Positions 56,384-64,000 of a DNA stretch of 64,000 bases are shown one piece after another (the first letter of the stretch is position 1; every line of letters begins with the position of its first letter). A model generated the notes under the pieces. That model did no database searches. It saw nothing but the letters and a program-made list of their open reading frames with translations, and was not told the origin of the DNA. Position numbers and translations under genes: made by a program. Origin of the DNA: Rhodoblastus acidophilus (lineage in GTDB: Bacteria > Pseudomonadota > Alphaproteobacteria > Rhizobiales > Beijerinckiaceae); NCBI RefSeq assembly GCF_009720655.1, contig NZ_WNKS01000006.1, positions 62,001 to 126,000 on the forward strand, read 5' to 3'.

Positions 56384-57835
56384 GTGACCACCCTCATCCA
56401 AGCCTTCGCCGCCTTGCCGCCGGTCCCCGGCCATGGGCCGTGGCCGCGGCGGATGGTCGACGAGACCATCTGGGAGGGACTCGCCGAATGGCTCGGCAAC
56501 GGCCACGGCGCCTTGTTGGGCCTGTGGGGCGATGCCGAGGCTGTCCATATGGCCCTGCTTGACGCCCCTGAAGGCGTGTCCGTCGCCAGCATCGCCTGTC
56601 GCCCGGGACAATTTTTTCCCTCCGTCGGCGCCCTGCACCCGCCGGCGATCCGTTTCGAACGCGCGGTGTGCGACCTGTCCGGCCAAATCCCGTTTGATGC
56701 GCCCGACGACCGGCCCTGGCTGGACCATACGCAAGCCTATGCCTTCCTGCCCAGCGAGGGCGAGGGACTGCACCAGATCCCCGTCGGCCCTGTGCATGCG
56801 GGCATTATCGAGCCCGGCCATTTCCGCTTCACCTGCAACGGCGAAACCATCGTCCGGCTGGAGGCGCGTCTCGGCTATGTCCACAAGGGCGTGGAGGCGC
56901 TGATGACGGGCGCGCGCCTCGACCGCGCGGCGCAACTCGCGGCCCGCTGCTCGGGCGACAGCACCGTCGCCTATTCAATCGCCTTCGCACGCGCCGTCGA
57001 GGCCGCTGGGGGCGTCGAAATTCCGGAGCGGGCGCATGGACTGCGCGGGCTGATGGCGGAACTGGAGCGTCTGGCCAATCATCTCGGCGACATCGGCGCC
57101 ATTTGCAACGACGCCGCTTTTGCATTGATGCTGGCGCATTGTTCTGTGCTGCGCGAAAGAGTTTTACGCGCTTGCGCCGCCTGCTTTGGCCATCGGCTGA
57201 TGATGGATGGCGTCGCGCCGGGCGGCGTGTGCGTCGATCTCGACGGCGCGGCCACGCGGCGCCTGCAAGAGTTGGTTGCGACGATTCGCACGGCCTTTCC
57301 GCCGCTGGTCGAACTCTACGACTCCACCACCTCCTTGCAGGACCGCACGGTCGCCACGGGCATTTTGAGGCCGGAGCTGGCGAAAAAATTCGGCGCCGGC
57401 GGTTTTGTCGGCCGCGCCTCCGGCCGCGATTTCGACGCGCGGCGCGCCCTGCCCTACCCACCCTACGACCGCCTGCGTTTTTCCACGCCGGTCTTGACCG
57501 AGGGCGATGTAAACGCCCGCGTCTGGATTCGGATCAGGGAAGTCGAGCAAAGTCTTGCGCTGATCGCGCAAATTCTGGAGCGCCTGCCGCCGGGCGAGAT
57601 TTTTGTGGAGCCCGGCGCGATCACCGGCGAGGGGCTGGCTCTGGTCGAAGGTTTTAGAGGCGACGTGCTGGTTTGGGTGCGCGTCAATAACGGCGTGGTC
57701 GAGCGTTGCCATCTGCGCGACCCCTCCTGGCTGCAATGGCCGCTGCTCGAAGCCGCCATCGAAGGCAACATCGTCGCGGATTTCCCGCTCTGCAACAAGT
57801 CGTTCAACTGTTCCTATTCGGGGCACGACCTCTAG
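56384..57835 (+). CDS. hyfG: Hydrogenase-4-like large subunit G lacking [NiFe] ligands
   Basis: A 483-residue fusion of a NuoC-like N-terminal domain (about residues 1-150) and a NuoD/hydrogenase large-subunit domain, as in HycE/HyfG. The family block ARLGYVHKGVEALM is clear. The first hydrogenase motif, normally RxCxxC, reads AARCSGDSTV and keeps only one cysteine. The second, normally DPCxxC near the C-terminus, reads FPLCNKSFNCSYSGHDL. A normal [NiFe] centre is therefore unlikely, and no hyp maturation genes are present. GTG start after GAGGAGG. Confidence 0.88.
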   Translation: MTTLIQAFAALPPVPGHGPWPRRMVDETIWEGLAEWLGNGHGALLGLWGDAEAVHMALLDAPEGVSVASIACRPGQFFPSVGALHPPAIRFERAVCDLSGQIPFDAPDDRPWLDHTQAYAFLPSEGEGLHQIPVGPVHAGIIEPGHFRFTCNGETIVRLEARLGYVHKGVEALMTGARLDRAAQLAARCSGDSTVAYSIAFARAVEAAGGVEIPERAHGLRGLMAELERLANHLGDIGAICNDAAFALMLAHCSVLRERVLRACAACFGHRLMMDGVAPGGVCVDLDGAATRRLQELVATIRTAFPPLVELYDSTTSLQDRTVATGILRPELAKKFGAGGFVGRASGRDFDARRALPYPPYDRLRFSTPVLTEGDVNARVWIRIREVEQSLALIAQILERLPPGEIFVEPGAITGEGLALVEGFRGDVLVWVRVNNGVVERCHLRDPSWLQWPLLEAAIEGNIVADFPLCNKSFNCSYSGHDL

Positions 57836-57845
57836 GGCTTTCGAC

Positions 57846-58355
57846 ATGCGCAAGCTGTTGTTTCAGACTGTCGTCAAAAAGCCGCTGACCGAGCCGGCGC
57901 CCGCCGCCGACGATCCCGAACTGCTGGCGCTCGCGGAAAAGCTCAAGCACAGGATCGACGCGACATTCGCCGGCAGCCTTTCGATCCGCGCCGTGGACGC
58001 GGGATCGTGCAACGCCTGCGAGTTGGAAATCCACGCGCTCAACAATCCGTTCTACGATCTCGAGCGTTTCGGGCTGAAATTCGTGGCGTCGCCGCGCCAC
58101 GCCGACATCCTGCTGGTGACCGGTCCGGTGACGCGCAACATGCGCGAGGCCTTGCAACGCACCTACGACGCCACGCCGTCGCCGAAATGGGTTGTGGCCG
58201 TGGGCGGCTGCGCCGGGGACGGCGGCGTTTTCGCCGGAAGCCCGGCCTGCCTGGGCGGGGTGGCGGAGGTCGTTGCCGTGGACCTGTTCATTCCCGGCTG
58301 TCCGCCGACGCCATTGACGCTGATCAAGGGGTTCTTGGCGCTGGTCGGCGGCTGA
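57846..58355 (+). CDS. hyfI: Hydrogenase-4-like small subunit I (NuoB-like)
   Basis: A 169-residue iron-sulfur subunit of the HyfI/HycG/NuoB family. The four ligands of the proximal [4Fe-4S] cluster are visible in GSCNACELEIH, VGGCAGDGGVF and IPGCPPTPL. It would pass electrons between the cluster and the active or quinone site in HyfG. It is the last gene of the operon; there is no HyfH- or HyfA-like ferredoxin subunit. Confidence 0.9.
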   Translation: MRKLLFQTVVKKPLTEPAPAADDPELLALAEKLKHRIDATFAGSLSIRAVDAGSCNACELEIHALNNPFYDLERFGLKFVASPRHADILLVTGPVTRNMREALQRTYDATPSPKWVVAVGGCAGDGGVFAGSPACLGGVAEVVAVDLFIPGCPPTPLTLIKGFLALVGG

Positions 58356-58522
58356 TGCGGCGTTCGCCAGGGGGCGACGGCCCGCGATCTTCAAAATGAA
58401 ATTTAGCTAACGCCTTATTTTGGAATATATTTTTTCCAACGTCGCGCGGACGAATCGTTCAAGCCCACACCGCAGGGGAGCGCGGATGGCTCAAAAACCC
58501 AATGCGTCTCAGCGGCCGGTCG

Positions 58523-58996
58523 TCACTCCGCCGCCGCTCGCTTCGCTCTGACGCCGTTCGAGTACAGCACGCCGAGGGCCGCGCTTTCGATCGCCTGGAC
58601 GATCAGCGCATCCTTCGACAGATAGCCGGTGATGCCCGCCCGGAATCCGCAGCGGCGCACTTCCGGCGTGTCGAGCCCCGTCAGCAGGACCACGGGAAGA
58701 TTGTACTTGCGCTGGAATTCCTGGATCAGCGGGATCGAGGTTTCCTGGCCCAGCCAATAGTCGACGATGGCGAGATCGTAGTGATCCCGACCGGCCGAAT
58801 CCTTGGCTTCGCCGCTTGAGCCGCATTGCGTGAAGCGGATGTCGAGCTGTTCGCCGCCGCGCGCCGCGCGCATGATCAGCTCCCGGTCGATCGGGTCGTC
58901 ATCGACGAGAAGCACCCTCACTGTTTCGCGCGTCGGCTGCGCCAGATAGTCAAAATCGGCGCCGACATCCATGTCGATTTCCTGGACTGCCGTCAT
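58523..58996 (-). CDS. Single-domain response regulator
   Basis: A 157-residue CheY-like receiver with no output domain. Conserved residues are the acidic triad VRVLLVDDDPIDRE, the phosphoacceptor Asp in LAIVDYWLG, the Thr in VVLLTGLD and the Lys in YLSKDALI. Ribosome site GGGGAG lies before the ATG at 58996. It is downstream of another receiver and a hybrid kinase on the same strand, a likely phosphorelay partner. Confidence 0.88.
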   Translation of the reverse strand: MTAVQEIDMDVGADFDYLAQPTRETVRVLLVDDDPIDRELIMRAARGGEQLDIRFTQCGSSGEAKDSAGRDHYDLAIVDYWLGQETSIPLIQEFQRKYNLPVVLLTGLDTPEVRRCGFRAGITGYLSKDALIVQAIESAALGVLYSNGVRAKRAAAE

Positions 58997-59049
58997 TGCA
59001 CTCCCCTCGTTGTTGGCCTCAAACCCATTCCGCGCCGCGCGAAAAATGC

Positions 59050-59547
59050 TCACGCGTCGAACTTCGGCGCGACGTCCCCCGCGCCCTCCGCCTCGGGCGC
59101 GGGCGAACGACTCGCCCAGCGCACGGTCTCCAGAATTTCGCGAACGATTTGCGTCAACTCAGTCATCGTGTTCGGCTTGACGAAGATTCGCGTCGCGCCC
59201 AGGTCCATGGCGGCGCTATGCACGGTTTCCGTCGCCGTGGTGGTCAGGACAAAAATCGGCAGTTCGCGCAAATCAAGGGAATGTCGCACCGCGCGCAAAA
59301 CCCCGACCCCGTCGAGTTTCGGCATGTTGATGTCGAGAATCACCGCCGCCGGCAATTCCGCGAGCATGTCCCTGCGCGACAGCAACGCCAGCGCGTCCAC
59401 ACCATTGTCGACCCGGCCGCATTCGATATGCGCTCCGACGCCCCAGCCGATCCGCTTGAGGGCGCTTTTCATCAGGAAGACGTCGTCGTCATCGTCGTCC
59501 ACAATCAGGATGTACGGTGACTTCGCGTGCTCGGCGATTTCGAGCAT
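59050..59547 (-). CDS. Single-domain response regulator (Rcp1-like)
   Basis: A 165-residue CheY-like receiver with ILIVDDDDDDVFLMKSAL at the start, phosphoacceptor Asp in VILDINMPKLDGVG, Thr in FVLTTTA and Lys in FVKPNTM. Such small receivers often pair with phytochrome-like or PAS kinases. The ATG at 59547 has AAAGGG 9 bases upstream; two earlier in-frame starts exist. It follows the large kinase gene by 166 bp. Confidence 0.88.
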   Translation of the reverse strand: MLEIAEHAKSPYILIVDDDDDDVFLMKSALKRIGWGVGAHIECGRVDNGVDALALLSRRDMLAELPAAVILDINMPKLDGVGVLRAVRHSLDLRELPIFVLTTTATETVHSAAMDLGATRIFVKPNTMTELTQIVREILETVRWASRSPAPEAEGAGDVAPKFDA

Positions 59548-59713
59548 TGTGCGCATCCCTTTCACCGGCGAAACACCGTCGCAACACGCACTCAACCGAC
59601 TTGCGAATCAGCTAATTGTCGAGCCTCTGTTGCAAATTGTAAACGGAAAGTTAACACACGCAAGCGTTGTGATGTCACGACGAAGGTTGTATCTCCGCCC
59701 GCCGGTCATGCGG

Positions 59714-62700
59714 CTATTCCGTCGCCGCGACCACGTCCTGCGCCGGAATGACGACGGCGAAAGTGGAGCCGACGCCGGGCTCGCTCTCGACCGAAATGGT
59801 CCAGGCCCGCCGCTCGCACACCGACTTGCAGATGGCGAGGCCAAGCCCGGAGCCCGCGATCTTGCTGCGCGGCATCAGCCGGGTGAAGGGCTGGAAGATC
59901 AGGGCCTGCTGCGACGCCTCGATCCCCCGGCCGTTGTCGCGCACGCGCAGCACGCAATCGCCGTTCGCCTCGATCTGCGCGGTGATCGCCACGCGCGGGT
60001 CTTCTTCGGCGCGACGGTATTTGATCGCGTTGGAGACGAGGTTGCGGACCAGTTGCTGCACGCCCGTCATGTCGCCCCGGATCACCGGCAGGCCCGCGCT
60101 GACGACGATCGCCGCATTGGACCGGATCGCGGCGTCGAGTTCGTTCACGACCTCGACGACAACGGAATCAAGAGGAATGTCCTCGATGTCGGCCTGCGCA
60201 TTGTTGGCGTAGGAGAAGGCCAGGATGTTGTGCACGAGGTCGCGCATGCGCACGGCCGCGTCGGTCATCACCTCGAGGCAATGCCGCCCTTCGGCGTTGA
60301 GCGCGTCCCCGTGCTCGTCGGCGAGCATCTTGCCGAACACGCTGATTTTTCGCAACGGCTCCTGGAGGTCATGCGAGGCCACATGGGCGAATTTCTCCAG
60401 CCCCTCGTTGGCGCTGGCGAGACGCATGTTGGCGCGCTGCAACTCCTCTTGCGCGCGATTGCGCGCGGTCACGTCGACGAGCACGCAGAGATAGGACAGT
60501 TCCGGCTCGGTCTCGGTCTCGGCGAAGGCGGAAAACTCGACCTCGATCACCGTGTGGTCGCTGGCGACCAGACGCAAGGGCGCCCCCTGGCAATAGCCGG
60601 CGTCGGCGAGCGAGGGCAGCAGTTCGCCGACCAGGGTTTCGCGCGATTCGGGATCGAGCAGATCGCAGATGTCGCGGCCGATGATGTTTTCGCGCGCGCG
60701 CCCGGTCTTTTCGAGCAGGGCGTCGCTGGCCACCGCGATGCTGCGGTCGGCCAGAAACGAACACATCATCACCGGCGTGTGGCGGTAGAGCCGCTCGAAC
60801 CGGATCTGGCTGGCGTCCAGCGCCGCATTGGCCGCCGACAGCGCGGTTTCGCGGGCCTTCAGCTGGGTGATGTCGCTGGTGACGATCAGCAGCATCGCAT
60901 TCTCGTCGCTGGCGGCGTCGCGATAGGGAATGCGGTCCGTCGAGGTCCAGCGGACCGCCCCGTCCGGCTCGACCGCCTGCGTCAGGACATTGTAGCTGGC
61001 GCGGCCCGCCGTCAGCGCTTCGTCGTTGTGCGCGCGCCAGTCCGCGTCGAGCGGCGCCAGCACGCTGTCGATGTCCATGCCGACGACGTCCTCGGGCGTG
61101 CGGCCCACCGTGGACGCCGCCGCCCTGTTGGCGCGCAGCACGCGCCGCTCCGCGTCGATCAGCCAGATCGACTGCGGCACGCTGTTGAACAGCAGACGCA
61201 GCTTGCTCTCGTTGCGCAGCAGCGCCTGATGGGCGTTGTGCGCCTCGATCTTGAGCCCGATCCACTGCGCGATCTGCTTGACGAAGCCGCGCTGGATGTT
61301 GGTGAGCGGCCCGTATTTCGGCCCGGAGTCGGAAAAGAAGCTGACGGCGGCATAGACCTTGCCACGGGTTTGCGGGCGTATGCCGATATAGGTCGCCGAG
61401 CCCCTTTCGGTTTCGACCAGCTCCGCCCGGCCGTCCCGCAGACTCAGCTGGGCGCCGGCCAGCACGATTTCGCAGAGGTCCTCATCCTCGGGACAATTGG
61501 CATAAGCCTCGGCGCCCGGCGCGATTTGGGGCCAGCTGGACCCCTCCGACGAACAGAAGCGACAGGTTTCCGGCTCCGGCGCGCCGCAGCTCCGGTTGCA
61601 CAGGTCATGGGGCAGCCAGATCGGCGTTCCCGGCGCGAGCGCCTCGTCCTGCGCGCCGACGACGCCGATCACGCGATGGTGGTCGCCGGCGACCTCGGAG
61701 GCGAGCGCGCGGTCGAGCCCGAGAATGCGCAGGCCGATCTCCAGGGCGGGCCGGATCGCCTCGTGCACCGGGAGGTTGAGGTCGCCCTCGATGGCCGAAA
61801 GCTCCTTGAGCGCGGCGACATGGCGCACCTGCTCCGAGACGTCGCGGCCGCAGGCGACATAGGCGATGGTCGCGCCCTCGTCGTCCTGGACAGGCGCGAA
61901 AATCACCGTGCGCCAGATCTCGCCGCCGTCGGCGCGCTGGCGATGGATGAGCGTTTCGTATTTGCGTTCGGTCTTGAGCGCCTCAATGGCGGCGCGCACA
62001 TGGGACAGGGTTTCGGGCGCGAGCGAATCCAGAACGTCGAAAATGTCGCGTTCGACCAGGGCGGACGGCGAGGTCTCGTAAACGGACGCGAAAACCTGGT
62101 TGCAGAAGGTGATGCGGTTGGTGCGCGCGTCCCAGCTCACCAGCGAATCCTGCATCGACGCCAGAATGGTGCGCTGCCGCCGGTCGAGTTCGCGCACCTG
62201 GGCCTGCGCGCGCTTCAGCTTGTCGATGTCGACCAGCGTGACCACCGAGCCCTGCATGTCCTCGCCGTCGACCCGGTAGGGCAGGATGCGCAGCAGATAG
62301 CCGCGTCCGCCGACGCTGACCTCCTTCTCGCACAATTCGCGGCTCTCGCTCACCCGGTCGAGCAGCGCATGGAAATCGGCGTTGTCGAAGCGCACGGTGA
62401 TGTGCGAGATCGGCCGGCCGACGTCATGGGGGATCAGGTTGAAGGCCTGCGCGGCGGCCGGCGTGTAGCGGCGCACATGCTTCTTGTCGTCGAGGAAGAT
62501 GGTGCCGATCTCCGTCGCCTTGAGCAGGTGCTCCATGTCCAGCGTCACCTGGATCAGCTCGTCGATCTTGCGCTGGTGCTCCGAGGTGACCGAATAAAGC
62601 TCCTCGTTGACGGAATGCAGCTCCTCGTTGGTGCTCTGCAATTCCTCGTTCGAGGCCATCAGCTCCTCGTTGGTGGATTGCAGCTCCTCGTTGCTGGTGG

Positions 62701-64000
62701 CCAGCTCCTCGATGGCGGATTGCAGGTTTTCTTCGGTGGATTGCAGCTCGTCCAGAAGACCCTGGTTGCGGTGGCGCAGCTCCAGCACCTCGTCGGCGGT
62801 GGACGCCGATTCCACCGCCGGCGCCGGCTCGGCCGCCCTGGGTTTTTCCTCGCGGGTCTCGATGGTCAGCAGCAGGAAGTCGCTGACGCCCTCGGATTCG
62901 GACACGGGTTCGATCGACACCAGTTCGATCCGTTCGCCGGCTTCGGTCTCGCGCCTGATGCTGCGGCGAAATTTTGGAAACGGCATCCGCGCCAGGGGCG
63001 TCGCCAGACGCCCGTCCAGGGACGGGCTGTGCGCGCCCAGCCCGTTGGCGACGACCAGCGCGAGTTCGCGCGGCAGCATGTCGGCGATTTTTTGGGTGAA
63101 GACGCCCGGCTTCAGGTCGATGTATTTCGAGGCGTCGCCAAAAATGTGCAGCAGCGTTCCGTCGCGCGACAGCAGGAAGCCGGGCGGCGCGAAGCGGGCG
63201 AGCAGCTCCTTCAGCGCGGCGAATGTGGCGCGGGACACGTCCCGGGAGGGCGCGAGTCCGCGCGTCGCTTCGACCGCGCGCGCCGCGCCGCCGTGACTTG
63301 TGTGCAGGCCGCGCGGCGTGAGCACGCCGGTGGGCAACAGCCTGACGTCGCGCGTCTTGGTGAAAATGCGCCACTTCTGGTTGACGGTCTTGAATTCGTT
63401 GGCGACATCGCCGAGCGATTCGCTCGGGCCAAGGAAGGCCACGCCGCCCGCGACCAGGCAGAAATGGAACAGGTTGAGCGCGAATTTTTGCGCGTCCTCG
63501 TCGAAATAGATCAGCACATTGCGGCAGGTGAGCAGGTCGATGCGCGCGAACGGCGGGTCCTTGAGAATATTGTGCTGGCTGAAGACGATCAGGCGGCGGA
63601 TGCTTTTTCGGATGCGGACATGGTCGCCTTCGCGCTCGAAATAGCGTTCGACGTGCTCGGCGGGCAATGGGGCGACCGCCGAGGCCGGAAAGAGCCCCGC
63701 CGAGGCCACGGCCAGGGTCTGGGCGTGGATGTCGGTGGCGAGAATTTTCAAGTTCAGCCGCTTGCCCAGCGCTTCCGCGGCTTCGGCGAAACAGATGGCG
63801 ATCGAATAGGCCTCCTCGCCCGAGGAACAGCCGGCCACCCAGACGCGAATCTCGCGCTCGTCGCCGATGCGCTCGACCAGCGGCTTGACCACCTGTTCGA
63901 TCAGCGCCTCGAACGCCTCGGCGTCGCGAAAAAAGGCGGTGACGTCGACCAGCAGGTCGTTGAACAGATTCGCCACCTCCTCGCGGTTGATCGCCAGGAA
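59714..64000 (-). CDS. CheR-PAS-histidine kinase, 5'-truncated by window edge
   Basis: The 1,428 visible residues continue past the window edge (FLAINREEV before the first internal start). Domains in order: CheR methyltransferase ([33 protein letters not shown]), a coiled coil built on repeated [11 protein letters not shown] units (about 62590-62760), a PAS domain, another PAS, a GAF-like region with clustered cysteines, two more PAS domains, then a HisKA dimerisation domain (phospho-accepting His in [14 protein letters not shown]) and an ATPase with [12 protein letters not shown] and [13 protein letters not shown] CheB domain is usual at the N-terminus and may lie outside. The two receivers downstream are likely partners. 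Confidence 0.92.
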   Translation of the reverse strand, partial: FLAINREEVANLFNDLLVDVTAFFRDAEAFEALIEQVVKPLVERIGDEREIRVWVAGCSSGEEAYSIAICFAEAAEALGKRLNLKILATDIHAQTLAVASAGLFPASAVAPLPAEHVERYFEREGDHVRIRKSIRRLIVFSQHNILKDPPFARIDLLTCRNVLIYFDEDAQKFALNLFHFCLVAGGVAFLGPSESLGDVANEFKTVNQKWRIFTKTRDVRLLPTGVLTPRGLHTSHGGAARAVEATRGLAPSRDVSRATFAALKELLARFAPPGFLLSRDGTLLHIFGDASKYIDLKPGVFTQKIADMLPRELALVVANGLGAHSPSLDGRLATPLARMPFPKFRRSIRRETEAGERIELVSIEPVSESEGVSDFLLLTIETREEKPRAAEPAPAVESASTADEVLELRHRNQGLLDELQSTEENLQSAIEELATSNEELQSTNEELMASNEELQSTNEELHSVNEELYSVTSEHQRKIDELIQVTLDMEHLLKATEIGTIFLDDKKHVRRYTPAAAQAFNLIPHDVGRPISHITVRFDNADFHALLDRVSESRELCEKEVSVGGRGYLLRILPYRVDGEDMQGSVVTLVDIDKLKRAQAQVRELDRRQRTILASMQDSLVSWDARTNRITFCNQVFASVYETSPSALVERDIFDVLDSLAPETLSHVRAAIEALKTERKYETLIHRQRADGGEIWRTVIFAPVQDDEGATIAYVACGRDVSEQVRHVAALKELSAIEGDLNLPVHEAIRPALEIGLRILGLDRALASEVAGDHHRVIGVVGAQDEALAPGTPIWLPHDLCNRSCGAPEPETCRFCSSEGSSWPQIAPGAEAYANCPEDEDLCEIVLAGAQLSLRDGRAELVETERGSATYIGIRPQTRGKVYAAVSFFSDSGPKYGPLTNIQRGFVKQIAQWIGLKIEAHNAHQALLRNESKLRLLFNSVPQSIWLIDAERRVLRANRAAASTVGRTPEDVVGMDIDSVLAPLDADWRAHNDEALTAGRASYNVLTQAVEPDGAVRWTSTDRIPYRDAASDENAMLLIVTSDITQLKARETALSAANAALDASQIRFERLYRHTPVMMCSFLADRSIAVASDALLEKTGRARENIIGRDICDLLDPESRETLVGELLPSLADAGYCQGAPLRLVASDHTVIEVEFSAFAETETEPELSYLCVLVDVTARNRAQEELQRANMRLASANEGLEKFAHVASHDLQEPLRKISVFGKMLADEHGDALNAEGRHCLEVMTDAAVRMRDLVHNILAFSYANNAQADIEDIPLDSVVVEVVNELDAAIRSNAAIVVSAGLPVIRGDMTGVQQLVRNLVSNAIKYRRAEEDPRVAITAQIEANGDCVLRVRDNGRGIEASQQALIFQPFTRLMPRSKIAGSGLGLAICKSVCERRAWTISVESEPGVGSTFAVVIPAQDVVAATE

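Noticed and set aside
51302-58355. A functional [NiFe] hydrogenase or formate hydrogenlyase
   Set aside because: Three of the four expected nickel-iron cysteine positions in HyfG are not recognisable, and no maturation genes or HyfH-type ferredoxin are present.
58486-58551. Possible 21-residue ORF (MAQKPNASQRP...) with GGGGAG upstream
   Set aside because: The ribosome site is good, but it overlaps the 3' end of a receiver gene and is too short to support without expression data.

Overview
The window is GC-rich, densely coded chromosomal DNA of an alphaproteobacterium. The gene set (rpoC, an fdsGBACD-type NAD-linked formate dehydrogenase next to an oxalate/formate-type transporter, an mdtABC-like RND operon, a group-4-hydrogenase-like membrane complex, and rhizobial-type palindromic intergenic repeats) suggests Hyphomicrobiales (Rhizobiales), possibly a methylotrophic Beijerinckiaceae/Methylocystaceae relative. 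That placement is inference from gene content, not a database match.

Layout. 1-3.7 kb: 3' part of rpoC with its terminator. 4-8.4 kb: surface glycan and lipid A genes (GT2, DUF707, two GT25, an LpxL-like acyltransferase). 8.7-18.3 kb: a tripartite RND efflux operon with two permeases. 19.2-25.3 kb: fdsG-fdsB-fdsA-fdhD-fdsD with overlapping junctions and an upstream LysR-type operator-like palindrome. 25.5-27.1 kb: an OFA-family transporter. 27.4-33.4 kb: iron and redox genes (Bfd-like ferredoxin, bacterioferritin, yceI-cybB-yceI with a divergent LysR, an FTR1 iron permease, a host-attachment-type protein). 33.8-38.5 kb: a chemoreceptor, a hicAB toxin-antitoxin pair and an ABC exporter. 38.5-44.1 kb: tRNA-Gly and a 5.5-kb segment bounded by a duplicated tRNA 3' end, holding a histone-H1-like protein, a SWIM protein and a SNF2 helicase. 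44.4-51.1 kb: an MFS symporter, a second histone-like protein, an alpha/beta hydrolase, glpK and an HTH regulator. 51.3-58.4 kb: hyfBCEFGI-like operon. 58.5-64 kb: two single-domain response regulators and a large CheR-PAS-histidine kinase that runs off the window.

The most unusual content is a dispersed palindromic element with a core of exactly 123 bp, present eight times. Every copy is bracketed by a 3-bp direct repeat (TGA, or TCA on the other strand), so each insertion adds 126 bp, a multiple of three, and one reading frame of the element is fully open. One copy lies inside hicA and adds 42 residues in frame. One lies at the start codon of a histone-like gene and joins its frame. Two insertions abut TGA stop codons. 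One interrupts an older intergenic repeat whose uninterrupted form is also present in the window. The behaviour resembles the protein-embedded Rickettsia palindromic elements, but I do not recognise this family.
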